A stretch of 63,019 bases of DNA from an uncultured Selenomonadales bacterium (GCA_947165145.1 CAMUZG010000011.1:1-63019), one strand, 5' to 3'; numbered from the stretch's first letter, positions 18,812 to 28,000 are shown. Notes: a model not told the origin generated them from the letters alone. Numbers and translations are program-made.

Positions 18812-20749
18812 TTGACGGGAAATTTACTTTTAAGCGGCGGCTTAGCGGCGGCTTTGGCGGCAATGACAATCTGCTTCGTGCCAAAAATTCCGTCTGCTCG
18901 GCTCGTGAAAATCTGCGCGGCAACGTCGACAGCATTCATCGTCGCGGCAAGCTTGCTCCTGTGGATTTTGATCTTTGAAAACAATTTCGGCGTCGAATAC
19001 GTCGCAACCTACTCATCGACGACACTTCCGACGCTCTACAAAATTTCGGCGTTCTGGGCGGGACAACAAGGTTCGTTCCTGCTGTGGTTGCTGATTCACG
19101 CGATAGCTGGCGCAGTGCTGACTTATCGACGAACATCGGCGGCGTCACTTGGAATTTTTTTCTTGTTGCAAATCGTGTTGACGTTGCTCGTGCTCGCGAA
19201 GTCGCCATTCGCAGTGAACCCCGCGCAGGTTTATGAAGGCGTCGGACTTAATCCGTTGCTACAAGATTTTTGGATGGCAATTCACCCGCCGATAATCTTC
19301 GTCGGTTACGCGTTGTTAGCCGTGCCGTTCGCGTTGAGTGTCGGCTCGTTGCTGACGGAAGCGGCGTCGCGAAGTTGGCTTGAATCTGCAAGACGTTGGA
19401 CGTTGTTGGCATGGAGTTTTCTCGGCGCAGGAATTTTCATCGGCGGCTATTGGGCTTACAAAGTTCTCGGTTGGGGCGGCTATTGGGGCTGGGATCCCGT
19501 CGAAAACTCATCGCTTGTACCGTGGCTGTTGAGCGCGGTTTTGTTGCACCTAATCAATCTCGCGAAAAAAAAATCCGCCGTGTTGTCGGTGGCTCACGTT
19601 GCGGCGATATTCACCTACGCGCTTGTCATCTACGGCACATTTCTCACGCGGTCGGGAATTCTCGGCGACTTTTCAGTTCATTCGTTCGCAGGCTCAAGTA
19701 TCGGCACGGCAATCGCTCTTGCAAACGCGTTAGTGTTAATCGGCGGACTGACAATCTTGCTCGTGAAGGCGAAATCCCTGCCGCAGGGCAAAATGTACGA
19801 CACTCACGGCGAATCGGCGTTCATAATCCTGCTGGGCTGTCTGCTGATAATTTTCATCGCGGCAATCGTCTGGGTCGGAATGTCAATGCCACTCCTGTCG
19901 CAAGCGTTCGGTCAAGCCGCAGCTGTCGACGCAGATTTTTACATCAAAAGCACCGCACCGTTAGCTTTGACGCTGGCTTTGCTGATTGTTTACACGTTCG
20001 CGAAATTCTGGCGGGCGATAAGTTTCGGCGGGAAAATTTCGCACGGCGGCTTCCTGCTGATGTTGCTGGCGATTGTCATTTCCGCGCAGGGCGAGACCGT
20101 CACGCAGGAATTTCAGCCGCAAACGTCGCTGTCAATCGCGGGGCACGAAATCATCTACGAAGGTCAACTTTTCAACGAGGACGAGCGGCAAAAATTTTAC
20201 GTCTACACTGTCGACGGCGAAGTCGTTAAGGCTCTGACAAAACTGCGCGGCAATGGCGAAGATGCGGCACGTGAACCGGCTATCATGAAAAATTTTTCTG
20301 GCGACGTTTACATTGCACCGCACGCGCCGAAAATCGACAACGTTCAAGAACTTATGCTCACCAAAAAACTTTTCGCTATGGACGGCGAATTCGGCTACGT
20401 GTTCGAGGACGCGCATATTGACTACGATGACGTAGGCAAACCGATTCAAGCAACGGCGTCAATCACGATAACCGACGGCGAAATTTCCGAAGTGATTCAC
20501 CCGCTGATTGTCGTTACGGCGGACGGCGGCTCGTCGCGTGCGATTGAGGTCATGAGCGGCAAGCGGCGCGTTCGATTGACGGGAATATCGGGCGACTTGA
20601 ACAAAGCTCGGCTTGAAATTCTGCCGACGCTCGAAAAACTTTCCAACATGCCGATAACTGCGACTGTCACGACCAAACCGTATATCTGGCTGTTGTGGCT
20701 GAGCGTCACGACAATTTGTATCGGAACTTTGAAATCAATTAGGAATTAG
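18812..20749 (+). CDS. ccmF: Cytochrome c haem lyase CcmF
   Basis: Large inner-membrane protein that attaches haem to CxxCH motifs, here probably serving NrfH/NrfA encoded next. About 14 membrane segments in 645 residues. The haem-handling WWD signature WGGYWGWDPVENSSLVPWLL is at about residues 220-239, with GLNPLLQDFWMAIHPP earlier. TTG 18812 has the purine tract AAAGGGGG at correct spacing, whereas GTG 18806 lies one base from it. The last three codons and the TAG stop lie inside a GGAATTA repeat tract, so the C-terminus may have been reset by the repeat. CcmABCD and CcmH are not in the window. Confidence 0.93.
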   Translation: MTGNLLLSGGLAAALAAMTICFVPKIPSARLVKICAATSTAFIVAASLLLWILIFENNFGVEYVATYSSTTLPTLYKISAFWAGQQGSFLLWLLIHAIAGAVLTYRRTSAASLGIFFLLQIVLTLLVLAKSPFAVNPAQVYEGVGLNPLLQDFWMAIHPPIIFVGYALLAVPFALSVGSLLTEAASRSWLESARRWTLLAWSFLGAGIFIGGYWAYKVLGWGGYWGWDPVENSSLVPWLLSAVLLHLINLAKKKSAVLSVAHVAAIFTYALVIYGTFLTRSGILGDFSVHSFAGSSIGTAIALANALVLIGGLTILLVKAKSLPQGKMYDTHGESAFIILLGCLLIIFIAAIVWVGMSMPLLSQAFGQAAAVDADFYIKSTAPLALTLALLIVYTFAKFWRAISFGGKISHGGFLLMLLAIVISAQGETVTQEFQPQTSLSIAGHEIIYEGQLFNEDERQKFYVYTVDGEVVKALTKLRGNGEDAAREPAIMKNFSGDVYIAPHAPKIDNVQELMLTKKLFAMDGEFGYVFEDAHIDYDDVGKPIQATASITITDGEISEVIHPLIVVTADGGSSRAIEVMSGKRRVRLTGISGDLNKARLEILPTLEKLSNMPITATVTTKPYIWLLWLSVTTICIGTLKSIRN

Positions 20750-20808
20750 GAATTTGAAATTAGGAATTATAATTCCACATTCCTAATTCCTAATTCCACA
20801 TTGTTAGA
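20737..20808. repeat. GGAATTA/TAATTCC hairpin repeat (copy 5)
   Basis: Three GGAATTA-type words followed by an inverted arm of four TAATTCC/CATTCC words, ending ATTGTTAG. It overlaps the end of ccmF, encoding its final I-R-N and stop. The arms are near-perfectly complementary. Confidence 0.8.
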
Positions 20809-20822
20809 AGGGAGGTAACTGT

Positions 20823-21302
20823 ATGTGCATTAAAGATTTGCTCGAAAAACACACGCTGAAATGTCTTGCAGTCGGCTTCGTCGTTGGATTATTGTCAATC
20901 GGCGTCGGTATGGGATTTCTTCACGCAAGCGGCACGAAAACTTTCTGCGGTCAATGTCACTCAATGAAACACGAGGCGGCAACGTTCGCGGTCTCAAGCC
21001 ACAGAGAACTTGATTGCGTCGAATGCCACCTGCCGCACGACAACACCGCGCATTACATGTTCGAGAAAGGTCGTACAGGTATGGTCGACATGTACCACGA
21101 AATTATGCGCGATTATCCCGAACGTATCAAGCTCGACGCCGACGCTCGCAAAATGGTTAACGAAAACTGCATGCGTTGCCACAGCGCAACAATGTCATAT
21201 GTCGACAACGCGCCGAACGGTTCGCAGGAAAATTGTTTGAAATGCCACAGCAGAATCGCACACGGCTCGAATCACTTGGAAGGGGGTATAAAAGTTGAGT
21301 AA
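20823..21302 (+). CDS. nrfH: Cytochrome c nitrite reductase membrane subunit NrfH
   Basis: NapC/NirT-family tetrahaem quinol dehydrogenase that feeds electrons from menaquinol to NrfA. One N-terminal membrane helix (about residues 13-33) is followed by four CxxCH sites: CGQCHSM (about 42), CVECHLP (about 63), CMRCHSA (about 115) and CLKCHSR (about 137). CHSMKHEA gives the Met near haem 1 typical of NrfH. At 159 residues it is the usual size. SD GGGAGG precedes the ATG. The stop overlaps the nrfA start by eight bases. Confidence 0.95.
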   Translation: MCIKDLLEKHTLKCLAVGFVVGLLSIGVGMGFLHASGTKTFCGQCHSMKHEAATFAVSSHRELDCVECHLPHDNTAHYMFEKGRTGMVDMYHEIMRDYPERIKLDADARKMVNENCMRCHSATMSYVDNAPNGSQENCLKCHSRIAHGSNHLEGGIKVE

Positions 21303-22632
21303 GCTACAAAAATACATCGCGGGCGCATTAATCTTATGCGTGGCGTTCTTCGCGCTACTGTTCGCCAGAGTCATCGCCAAACCCGCTACAAAATTTGAAC
21401 TAGCACAAATTCCCGAAGACCAAAAACTCACGCGCATGGCTTATGCCAAAGCTTACCCGTTGCAATTTGAATCCTACAAGCGGACAATGGAAGGCGCACC
21501 CAGTCCGACAGGTTTCGGCGGCGCACAGGCAGGCAATTCCCATTTGCTGGAACAACCCGAACAGATTGAGCTGTTCAAAGGTTACAAGTTCTCAATTCAA
21601 TACGACGACGACCGCGGGCACTGGTACGCCGGTCAAGATATTCTCGAATCACTGCGCCGCCCCGGTCAAAAAGGCTCGTGCATTGTCTGCAAAAGCTCCT
21701 ACATGTACGACGTTTACTTCAAGGAAAGCGGCTGGGAATTTGCGTCCAAACCGTTCGACGAAATCGCCGCGCCGATTAAAGACGATGAGTGGTTCGGTTG
21801 CTCAACCTGCCACGACCCCGACACAATGCAACTGCGCGTTTACAATCAAGGTTTCGTCGAGTCAATGGCGGAAATGGGCGTTGATATCAGCAAGGCGACT
21901 CATAACGAAATGCGGCTTTACGTCTGCGCACAATGCCACAACGAATATTTCTTTACGGCGGAAGACGGTCGCGTTCACATGCCTTTTGCCAACGGTCTCG
22001 ACCCCGAATCCGAATTCAAATATTATCAAGACGGACACGCCAAAAGTTTTACGGGCGATTGGACTCACCCCGACAGCGGCGCACGTATGTTGAAGACTCA
22101 GCACCCCGACTTCGAGGTTTGGTCTGATTCGATTCACGCGCTCAACGGCGTCACCTGCGTCGATTGTCATATGCCGTACATGCGCAAGGACGGGCAAAAA
22201 TATACTTCGCACTGGATGACCAACCCGCTTAAACATTACGATTCTGCTTGTTCCAAATGCCACGACGAATCCTACGAAACGATGTTGCACCGCGCGAAGA
22301 CGATTAACGATAACACCTTCAAGCTGTTGAGAATTGCGGGCGAAACGACGGCTCGCGCTCACAAGACGATTCAAGCCGCAAAGGCAGCCGGTGCCACTGA
22401 CGAACAACTTGCTGAATCACGTTTGCTGATTCGTGAGGCGCAATGGTATTGGGATTGGGTCTCCGCCGAAAGTTCAATGGGCTTCCACAATCCCGACAAA
22501 TGCATGAAGTCGCTCGGTCTGTCGATTGACAAAGCACACAAAGCGATTGAAAGCGCACTCGCCGCGACGAAAGGCACCTACACGCTTGAACCGTTGCCGA
22601 CAGAACCTTTCAAGCCCGCGCCCGCAAAGTAA
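21295..22632 (+). CDS. nrfA: Cytochrome c nitrite reductase catalytic subunit NrfA
   Basis: Periplasmic pentahaem enzyme reducing nitrite to ammonium with six electrons. Haem sites in order: the active-site CxxCK (CIVCKSS, about residue 121), then CSTCH, CAQCH, CVDCH and CSKCH. The Lys variant at the first site is diagnostic of NrfA. An uncleaved-looking hydrophobic N-terminus (about residues 6-25) exports or anchors it. It starts at TTG 21295 behind AGGGGGT inside the end of nrfH, so the pair is translationally coupled. At 445 residues it is of normal length. ccmE/ccmF upstream supply haem attachment. Confidence 0.96.
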   Translation: MSKLQKYIAGALILCVAFFALLFARVIAKPATKFELAQIPEDQKLTRMAYAKAYPLQFESYKRTMEGAPSPTGFGGAQAGNSHLLEQPEQIELFKGYKFSIQYDDDRGHWYAGQDILESLRRPGQKGSCIVCKSSYMYDVYFKESGWEFASKPFDEIAAPIKDDEWFGCSTCHDPDTMQLRVYNQGFVESMAEMGVDISKATHNEMRLYVCAQCHNEYFFTAEDGRVHMPFANGLDPESEFKYYQDGHAKSFTGDWTHPDSGARMLKTQHPDFEVWSDSIHALNGVTCVDCHMPYMRKDGQKYTSHWMTNPLKHYDSACSKCHDESYETMLHRAKTINDNTFKLLRIAGETTARAHKTIQAAKAAGATDEQLAESRLLIREAQWYWDWVSAESSMGFHNPDKCMKSLGLSIDKAHKAIESALAATKGTYTLEPLPTEPFKPAPAK

Positions 22633-22647
22633 TTAGATTCAATTTAA

Positions 22648-22774
22648 CAGTTACGGTTCTTTTTCCGTCTGACGTCGTTGCCGCACGCTCGACGTAGCTT
22701 ACTACGACTTCGCGTTTGCGCCTCGTCAGTCGAAAAAATTCCTCGTCACATCGTAATTCCAAGTTTACCAACAC
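22648..22774 (-). repeat. Interspersed ~110-bp repeat, copy B
   Basis: Reverse-complement match to 8537-8648 (see that entry), with an extra ~19 bases in the middle. It sits between nrfA and the convergent nrdD, outside both genes, and encodes nothing I can see. Confidence 0.75.
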
Positions 22775-22799
22775 GCTTTAAAAATCCGCAAAAAAAAAT

Positions 22800-22834
22800 C
22801 CTTCCGCCAAATCGTTTGACGGAAGTTTTTTTTA
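22800..22834. terminator. Bidirectional terminator between nrfA and nrdD
   Basis: CTTCCG/CGGAAG stem (22801-22825) flanked by an A-run on the left and a run of eight T on the right. It serves convergent nrfA and nrdD and overlaps the nrdD stop codon. Confidence 0.85.
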
Positions 22835-23803
22835 TTTGTCGTCAGGTTTAAGTCGCTCAATGTGGAAAGTTCCCGTCACAAGCTCCTTGCGATGACAATG
22901 CGGACATTCGTTGCCGATAATGCCCGTGAAGCCGCAAACAGGATCGCGGTCGACGGGGTGATTGATTGAGAAGTAACCCATATCGGCGTCGTGCATTGCC
23001 CGAACCAGAGCCTCGAACGCGGAAATATTTTTCGTCGGGTCGCCGTCCATTTCGATGTACGCGATATGTCCCGCATTGCACAGTGCGTGATACGGTGCCT
23101 CAATGCGAATCTTATCGCCCGCGCAAATCGGGAAGTAAACAGGCACGTGGCTTGAATTCGTCATGTAAGGTCGGTCAGTGACGCCTTTGATGACGCCGTA
23201 GACTTTGCGATTGGCGCGTTGGAATTGTCCCGCAGTCGACTCGGCAGGTGTCCCAAAGGTCGTCCAATTTTTTTTCTCGCGCTTGGTGTAATCGTCAGTG
23301 CGTTCACGAAGACGCCCGACAATTTTCAAGCCGAGTTGTTGAGCATCGTCGCTTTGACCGTGATGTTTGCCTGTCAACGCAACGAGACATTCCGCCAACC
23401 CGCAAAAGCCGATTGAGTACGACGCGTGCTTGAGAACGTCTTTAATTTTGTCCGTCGGCTTGAGTTTCTCCGAATCCATCCAAACGCCTTGCCCCATGAG
23501 GAACGGGAAATTGTAGACGTGCTTTTCCTCAATCGTCTTCAAGCGGAACAGCAGGTAATCATGGCAAAGCGTTATGTACTTGTCATAGAGCCTGAAAAAT
23601 TCTTCAACGTCGCCTTTAGCCTCAAGCGCAAGTTTCGGCAAGTTAATCGTCACGAAGGAAAAATTCCCGCGCGAACCGGATTCTTCCCGCCCGTTGACAT
23701 TAGACATGACACGCGTGCGACAGCCCATTGTCGCAATACAACTGTTGTAATCGCCGGGCTTGTAGTATTGCAAATTGTAAGGCGCGTCGATATTAACAAA
23801 ATT
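22832..23803 (-). CDS. nrdD: Anaerobic ribonucleoside-triphosphate reductase, exon 2
   Basis: C-terminal 323 codons of class III ribonucleotide reductase. Exon 2 begins N-F-V-N-I-D-A-P-Y-N-L-Q-Y-Y and joins in phase to the R-L-F-P at the end of exon 1, restoring the family sequence. It carries GDYNSCIATMGCRTRV, the glycyl-radical region DPVCGFTG near the C-terminus and the CPHC metal-binding pair. Nothing before codon 1 offers a ribosome site, so it can only be expressed after intron removal. No nrdG activase gene is adjacent. Confidence 0.93.
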   Translation of the reverse strand, partial: NFVNIDAPYNLQYYKPGDYNSCIATMGCRTRVMSNVNGREESGSRGNFSFVTINLPKLALEAKGDVEEFFRLYDKYITLCHDYLLFRLKTIEEKHVYNFPFLMGQGVWMDSEKLKPTDKIKDVLKHASYSIGFCGLAECLVALTGKHHGQSDDAQQLGLKIVGRLRERTDDYTKREKKNWTTFGTPAESTAGQFQRANRKVYGVIKGVTDRPYMTNSSHVPVYFPICAGDKIRIEAPYHALCNAGHIAYIEMDGDPTKNISAFEALVRAMHDADMGYFSINHPVDRDPVCGFTGIIGNECPHCHRKELVTGTFHIERLKPDDK

Positions 23804-24710
23804 CCTTGATACCCTCGGTTTCCCGATATTTATTAGGGGAGTAGACTATCTCATACTTTATAAGCTCTCGCCTTTCACCGGAGGAATTTCACCTGCGCGG
23901 CTACTTCCTTGCGGAATAGTCGTTACACTTTCTTCGCGCCATCTCCACAAATATCCGTAGCTTGTTTTCTGTTTACCGGAGGCGGCTCTGCTAAGTGCCG
24001 AAGGCTCATAACCGCATTCTCTGCAATCATCTAAAACCGCCGCGTAAGTCTTTATCAATTGACCGTCCAAAGAGAATTGCAATATTGATTTCTTATTCTT
24101 CTCTCTGCCAATAACAGATATTTTTTTACGCAATTCCTTTTGTCGCTCTGATGTAACAATCAATCCGAGATTCTTTGCACGTTTCAAGTTTTCTTTACGT
24201 GTCACCCATTCAAGATTGTCAACTGAGTTATTGAGTTTATCGCCGTCTTTATGGTCAATTTCCATATCTGAAGATGTTTCGCCAATAAAAACTTCGGCAA
24301 CAAGTCTGTGAACCAAGCAACGATATTTTTTTCCATCAACCAACAAAGTTACTGTTAAGTATCCGTGATTCCCAAGCCACGGTTTTAAAATTACGCCCTT
24401 TAAATGACGACCATCAATGCCAAATCTTTCATTTGACTTTATGAATCCGTCGTCACTTACAGAATATACTCCTTTTGTCCACGGAATTTCTTTCCACATG
24501 ATTTCACCTCCTGTCTTGAAATGGCGCAAAGTTTAGCACGGTATCACCTGCTATCCGTTTCCGGACCGTAGGTTCTCTTACGAAGCTGTTTCGAGTACGC
24601 TGTACCTTATTTCGCTTCTACCGTCAGCCCGCCTTTGAGCGGACACCCTGAATTTTCAGGTTAGCGAGATTTTCCTTCACAGTTTAAGCTGTAAGGCCCC
24701 AATTAAGTTT
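23804..24710 (-). ncRNA. Group I intron in nrdD (907 nt, td-like core)
   Basis: Self-splicing intron inferred from several independent signals. Exon 1 ends CCCU; the guide GGGG (24700-24697) pairs with it, putting a U-G pair at the 5' splice site (P1). The AAUU just before GGGG pairs with AAUU at the start of exon 2 (P10). The last intron base is G. Core elements: CCGUGCUAAAC (24541-24531), identical in its core to the T4 td intron; R with GACUAU (23921-23916); S with AUAGUC (23849-23844). R and S are perfectly complementary (P7). Removing 907 bases leaves both exons in phase. It contains an HNH endonuclease gene between the Q-like and R elements. Confidence 0.92.
23858..24499 (-). CDS. Intron-encoded HNH homing endonuclease (NUMOD4-HNH)
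   Basis: 213-residue homing endonuclease that would cut intronless nrdD alleles and spread the intron. NUMOD4 motif at the N-terminus (KEIPWTKGVYSVSDDGFIKS, first 22 residues), then HNH: CLVHRLVAEVFIG, EIDHKDGDKLNNSVDNLEWVT (about residues 75-113). The C-terminus has a NUMOD1/IENR-like repeat (AVLDDCRECGYEPSALSRA and GYLWRW). I start at ATG 24499 behind GGAGGTG, although the frame is open further up. The last ~21 codons overlap the intron R element, so coding and ribozyme constraints coincide. Confidence 0.9.
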   Translation of the reverse strand: MWKEIPWTKGVYSVSDDGFIKSNERFGIDGRHLKGVILKPWLGNHGYLTVTLLVDGKKYRCLVHRLVAEVFIGETSSDMEIDHKDGDKLNNSVDNLEWVTRKENLKRAKNLGLIVTSERQKELRKKISVIGREKNKKSILQFSLDGQLIKTYAAVLDDCRECGYEPSALSRAASGKQKTSYGYLWRWREESVTTIPQGSSRAGEIPPVKGESL

Positions 24711-25931
24711 AGGGAAGAGACGCTTAGCACTGACCTTGCACGCTTGGCGGAAGAGATCGTAATTTTTATCGCCGACGTTGTAATTGACGCCGCTTTTGAG
24801 CTGGAAGACGCTTATCGGGAAAATTGGAGTTTCACCGTTGCCGAGCCCCGCGTCAATGGCGTTCAAGACCTCGCGAATGACCAGGCGACCTTCGGGCGAA
24901 GTGTCCATGCCGTAATTGATTGAGCTGAACGGCACTTGAGCACCCGCGCGACTGTGCAACGTGTTGAAATTGTGGATAAGAGCTTCCATTGCCTGATGAG
25001 TTTCCTCTTCGACGTCCGCGCAGGCAGCACGATAAATTTTCTGCGCCAATTTCGTCGAGCCAACGATTTGCGTCAAGTTGTTGATTGCAAAAAGATTGTC
25101 GTCCTCGGCGTAGGTGCAAACGTCAAAATCAATTTCGCCCGCCGCCGTGATGTCGCAGAATTCGCAAGCGCGTTTGACCTCGTCGCGAATCGCCCGCTTA
25201 AAAGATTTTCGCACACCTTCAGCCATCGCGTAATCAAAAGCGTTGATTGATTGTCCGCCGAACATGTCGTTCTGATTGCTTTGAATCGCAATGCACGCCA
25301 ACGAAGAATAGGAGCGAATGGAATTGGGCTCGCGCAAAAAGCCGTGTCCCGTGGAAAATCCGCCGTGAAACAATTTAAGCAAATCGATTTGGCAGCAATT
25401 AAAAGTTATAAGTGAAAAGTCTTTATCGTGGATATGGATCCAGTTTTCTTTGTCCGCCAAAGCAAATTCTTCAGGAAGAACGTAATTGTCAACGAAATAC
25501 TTTGAACTTTCCGCGCCAAGCTTGAGCATGATACCCATTGACGCGTCGGTGTTGATGTTGGCGTTGTCGCGCTTTAGGTCGATGTCCACCGAGTCGGCAA
25601 AAAAAATATCGCGGTAGGTGTCGACCAATTTTTTCTGTGCGACGCGGCGTTGAGTATGTTTTTGGCGATAAACGATGAATTGTTTGGCAACGTCAAAGAA
25701 ACCGTGGCTCATGAGCGATTTTTCGACTTGGTCTTGAATTTCTTCGACGCCAACAACTTCGTTAGCCTCAATCGCCTGCTCGACGGAATCGGTCACGCGC
25801 TCAACGTCGTCGTCGGAAAGTCTATCGGCGGGTGTCGTCGCGTCACGATTTGCGCCGGCTATCGCGTTGAGAATTTTTTGTCGGTCGTAGTTGACTCGTT
25901 GCCCCGAACGCTTCCGAACCTTTGCAAGCAT
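24711..25931 (-). CDS. nrdD: Anaerobic ribonucleoside-triphosphate reductase, exon 1
   Basis: N-terminal 407 codons; with exon 2 the protein is 730 residues, a normal NrdD length. Class III RNR reduces NTPs to dNTPs with a glycyl radical under anoxia. An ATP-cone regulatory domain occupies about residues 1-90 (VRKRSGQRVNYDRQKILNAI). The catalytic barrel begins after it, with WIHIHDKD and NSIRSYSSLACIAIQSNQ. Exon 1 ends ...SAKRLFP in complete codons at the intron boundary. Start is ATG 25931 behind AAAGGAGGTG. Unspliced message would add only nine codons and stop. Confidence 0.94.
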
Positions 25932-25963
25932 ACTATCACCTCCTTTCAAACGAACGTGGCGCG

Positions 25964-25992
25964 ATTATATCAAACGCGGTTGGCTTTGAAAA
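25964..25992 (-). promoter_or_regulatory. Probable nrdD promoter
   Basis: The minus strand has a perfect TATAAT (complement of 25964-25969). A weak -35 (TTTTCA) lies 17 bases upstream, and the nrdD ribosome site follows about 20 bases downstream. I do not see a convincing NrdR box. Confidence 0.45.
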
Positions 25993-26139
25993 CATTCTTG
26001 AGGTTGGCGATAGGACGCGAATAACAATTAGTCAAAAAAATTTAACGGCGCAATGACGCGGTGTCACAAAGTCGAACAAGGTCAGCGTCCAAAAAATTTT
26101 TTTAGCGATGTAATGAGCAGTCGACATGCAGAAAAAAAT

Positions 26140-26171
26140 TTAAGCCGCTCGACAAAATCGAACGGCTGTCA
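26140..26171 (-). terminator. Terminator after the RNase J gene
   Basis: On the minus strand AGCCGTTCGA pairs with TCGAGCGGCT around a short T-rich loop, followed by TAAATTTTTTT. It is 15 bases past the RNase J stop. Confidence 0.8.
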
Positions 26172-26186
26172 TCGTTGACGAGTTAA

Positions 26187-27866
26187 TCACACCTCAACGA
26201 TAATCGGCATAATCATCGGGCGACGCCTCGTCTGCTCAAATAGAAATTGCGCCAAGGCATCGCGAATGCTTGTCTTAATCGTCAACCAATCAATAACCGA
26301 ATCGTCTCTGTTGGTACAGCGTTTGAGAACGTGGAAGACGCGACTACGCGCCTCGTCCATGAGTTGTTCGGATTCGCGAACGTAGACGAAACCGCGCGAC
26401 ACAATATCGGGACCCGAAATGACTTTGCCGGTTGCACGGTTCATTGTCACGACGACAATCAAAATCCCGTCCTGCGACAGTTGCCGACGATCGCGCAGGA
26501 CAATGTTGCCCACGTCGCCGACACCAAGTCCGTCAACCATGATGACGCCCGCATTGATGTGACCCGCGATTTTGCCACTGTCTCGACTGAGCTCAATGAC
26601 TGCGCCGTTTTCGCCGACCAAAATATTTTCGCGGTTCATGCCCATTTCCTCAGCAAGTTTGGCGTGCGCGAACAGATGATGTAATTCGCCGTGAACAGGC
26701 ATAAAAAATTTCGGCTTGACCAGATTGTGAATCAAGCGCAATTCGTCGCGGGCAGCGTGTCCCGAAACGTGAATGCCTTCTTCGCGGCGGTGAATGACGT
26801 TTGCTCCGAGCCTCAACAGATTGTCAACGGTCTTTGCAACGAGCTTTTCATTGCCGGGAATCGGCGTCGCGGAAATTATCACGGTGTCGCCTGGGATTAT
26901 GTCGACTTGCCGATGATCGCTCATTGCCATACGAGTTAACGCGCTCATAGGTTCGCCTTGGCTGCCCGTGGTGATTATGACGAGTTTGTTCGCAGGATAG
27001 TTTCTGATGTCTTCGATGTCAATGATTGTGCCTTCGGGTGCGTGAATGTAGCCTAGCTCAAGGGAAATGTTGACGACGTTGACCATGCTGCGACCGAGTA
27101 TCGCCACGCGCCGACGATAACGAATCGCCGTATCAATCGCTTGCTGAATTCGGTGTACGTTCGATGAAAATGTTGCGACTATGACGCGACCCGTTGCGTT
27201 TTGAAAGACTCGATTAAATGCCGCACCGACAGTCCGTTCGCTGGGCGTGTGACCTTCTTTTTCGGAATTCGTCGAATCAGCCATTAAAAGCAATACGCCA
27301 CGAGCACCCAAATCGGCGAAGCGGCGGAAGTCAGTCATTTTGCCGTCAATGGGCGTGTAGTCTAGTTTGAAGTCACCAGTATGCACGATCATTCCGACGG
27401 GCGTTTTTATCGACAAGCCGACCGAATCGGGGATTGAGTGATTCACGCGAATAAATCCGACGCTGAAGCAACCGACCATGATAATTTCGCCGCCCGACAC
27501 CGCACGCAGACTTTTGCACTCAACGCCTTCTTCTTTGAGCCGCGCAGTCAGGATACCGAGCGTGAGTTTTGTGCCGTAGACGGGGACTGTCAATTTTTTC
27601 AAGATGTAAGGCAACGCTCCGATGTGGTCTTCGTGTCCGTGTGTCAGAATGATTGCCTTCAAGCACTGTCTATTTTCGAGAACGTAAGAAATATCCGGGA
27701 TAACTAGGTCGATGCCGAGCATATCGTTTTCGGGGAACATGAGCCCCGCGTCAATCATAATCATTTCTTCGCCGTAGCGGATTATCGTCATATTCTTGCC
27801 GATTTCGCCGAGCCCGCCCAGCGGAATTATTTTTAGCTTGTTGTCACCTCTTTGGTCATTTCTCAA
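26187..27866 (-). CDS. rnj: Ribonuclease J
   Basis: Metallo-beta-lactamase-fold 5'-3' exonuclease/endonuclease of mRNA decay and rRNA maturation, characteristic of Firmicutes. HGHEDH at residues 76-81 binds the two Zn ions. The beta-CASP domain follows (ADSTNSEKEGHT, ATFSSNVHRIQQ, TTGSQGEPMSALTRM, HVSGHAARDELRL). A C-terminal RNase J domain completes 559 residues. Start is TTG 27866: AAGGAGGAGA lies about eight bases upstream and no ATG is suitably placed. It is a single gene with its own terminator, divergent from the sirtuin. Confidence 0.95.
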   Translation of the reverse strand: MRNDQRGDNKLKIIPLGGLGEIGKNMTIIRYGEEMIMIDAGLMFPENDMLGIDLVIPDISYVLENRQCLKAIILTHGHEDHIGALPYILKKLTVPVYGTKLTLGILTARLKEEGVECKSLRAVSGGEIIMVGCFSVGFIRVNHSIPDSVGLSIKTPVGMIVHTGDFKLDYTPIDGKMTDFRRFADLGARGVLLLMADSTNSEKEGHTPSERTVGAAFNRVFQNATGRVIVATFSSNVHRIQQAIDTAIRYRRRVAILGRSMVNVVNISLELGYIHAPEGTIIDIEDIRNYPANKLVIITTGSQGEPMSALTRMAMSDHRQVDIIPGDTVIISATPIPGNEKLVAKTVDNLLRLGANVIHRREEGIHVSGHAARDELRLIHNLVKPKFFMPVHGELHHLFAHAKLAEEMGMNRENILVGENGAVIELSRDSGKIAGHINAGVIMVDGLGVGDVGNIVLRDRRQLSQDGILIVVVTMNRATGKVISGPDIVSRGFVYVRESEQLMDEARSRVFHVLKRCTNRDDSVIDWLTIKTSIRDALAQFLFEQTRRRPMIMPIIVEV

Positions 27867-28000
27867 ATATGATCTCCTCCTTCGTGAAAAATTTCCGAAC
27901 TCTCTAACGCTTAAGGCATTGTATCAAATCGATTGTGGCAATGCAATTTTTATTTTGACTTTGTCCGCGATAAAAGACGCGTCCTTAATGTTCGTTGTGT

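Noticed and set aside
22832-25931. nrdD as a frameshifted or disrupted pseudogene.
   Set aside because: Group I intron elements and an exact in-phase junction account for the split.
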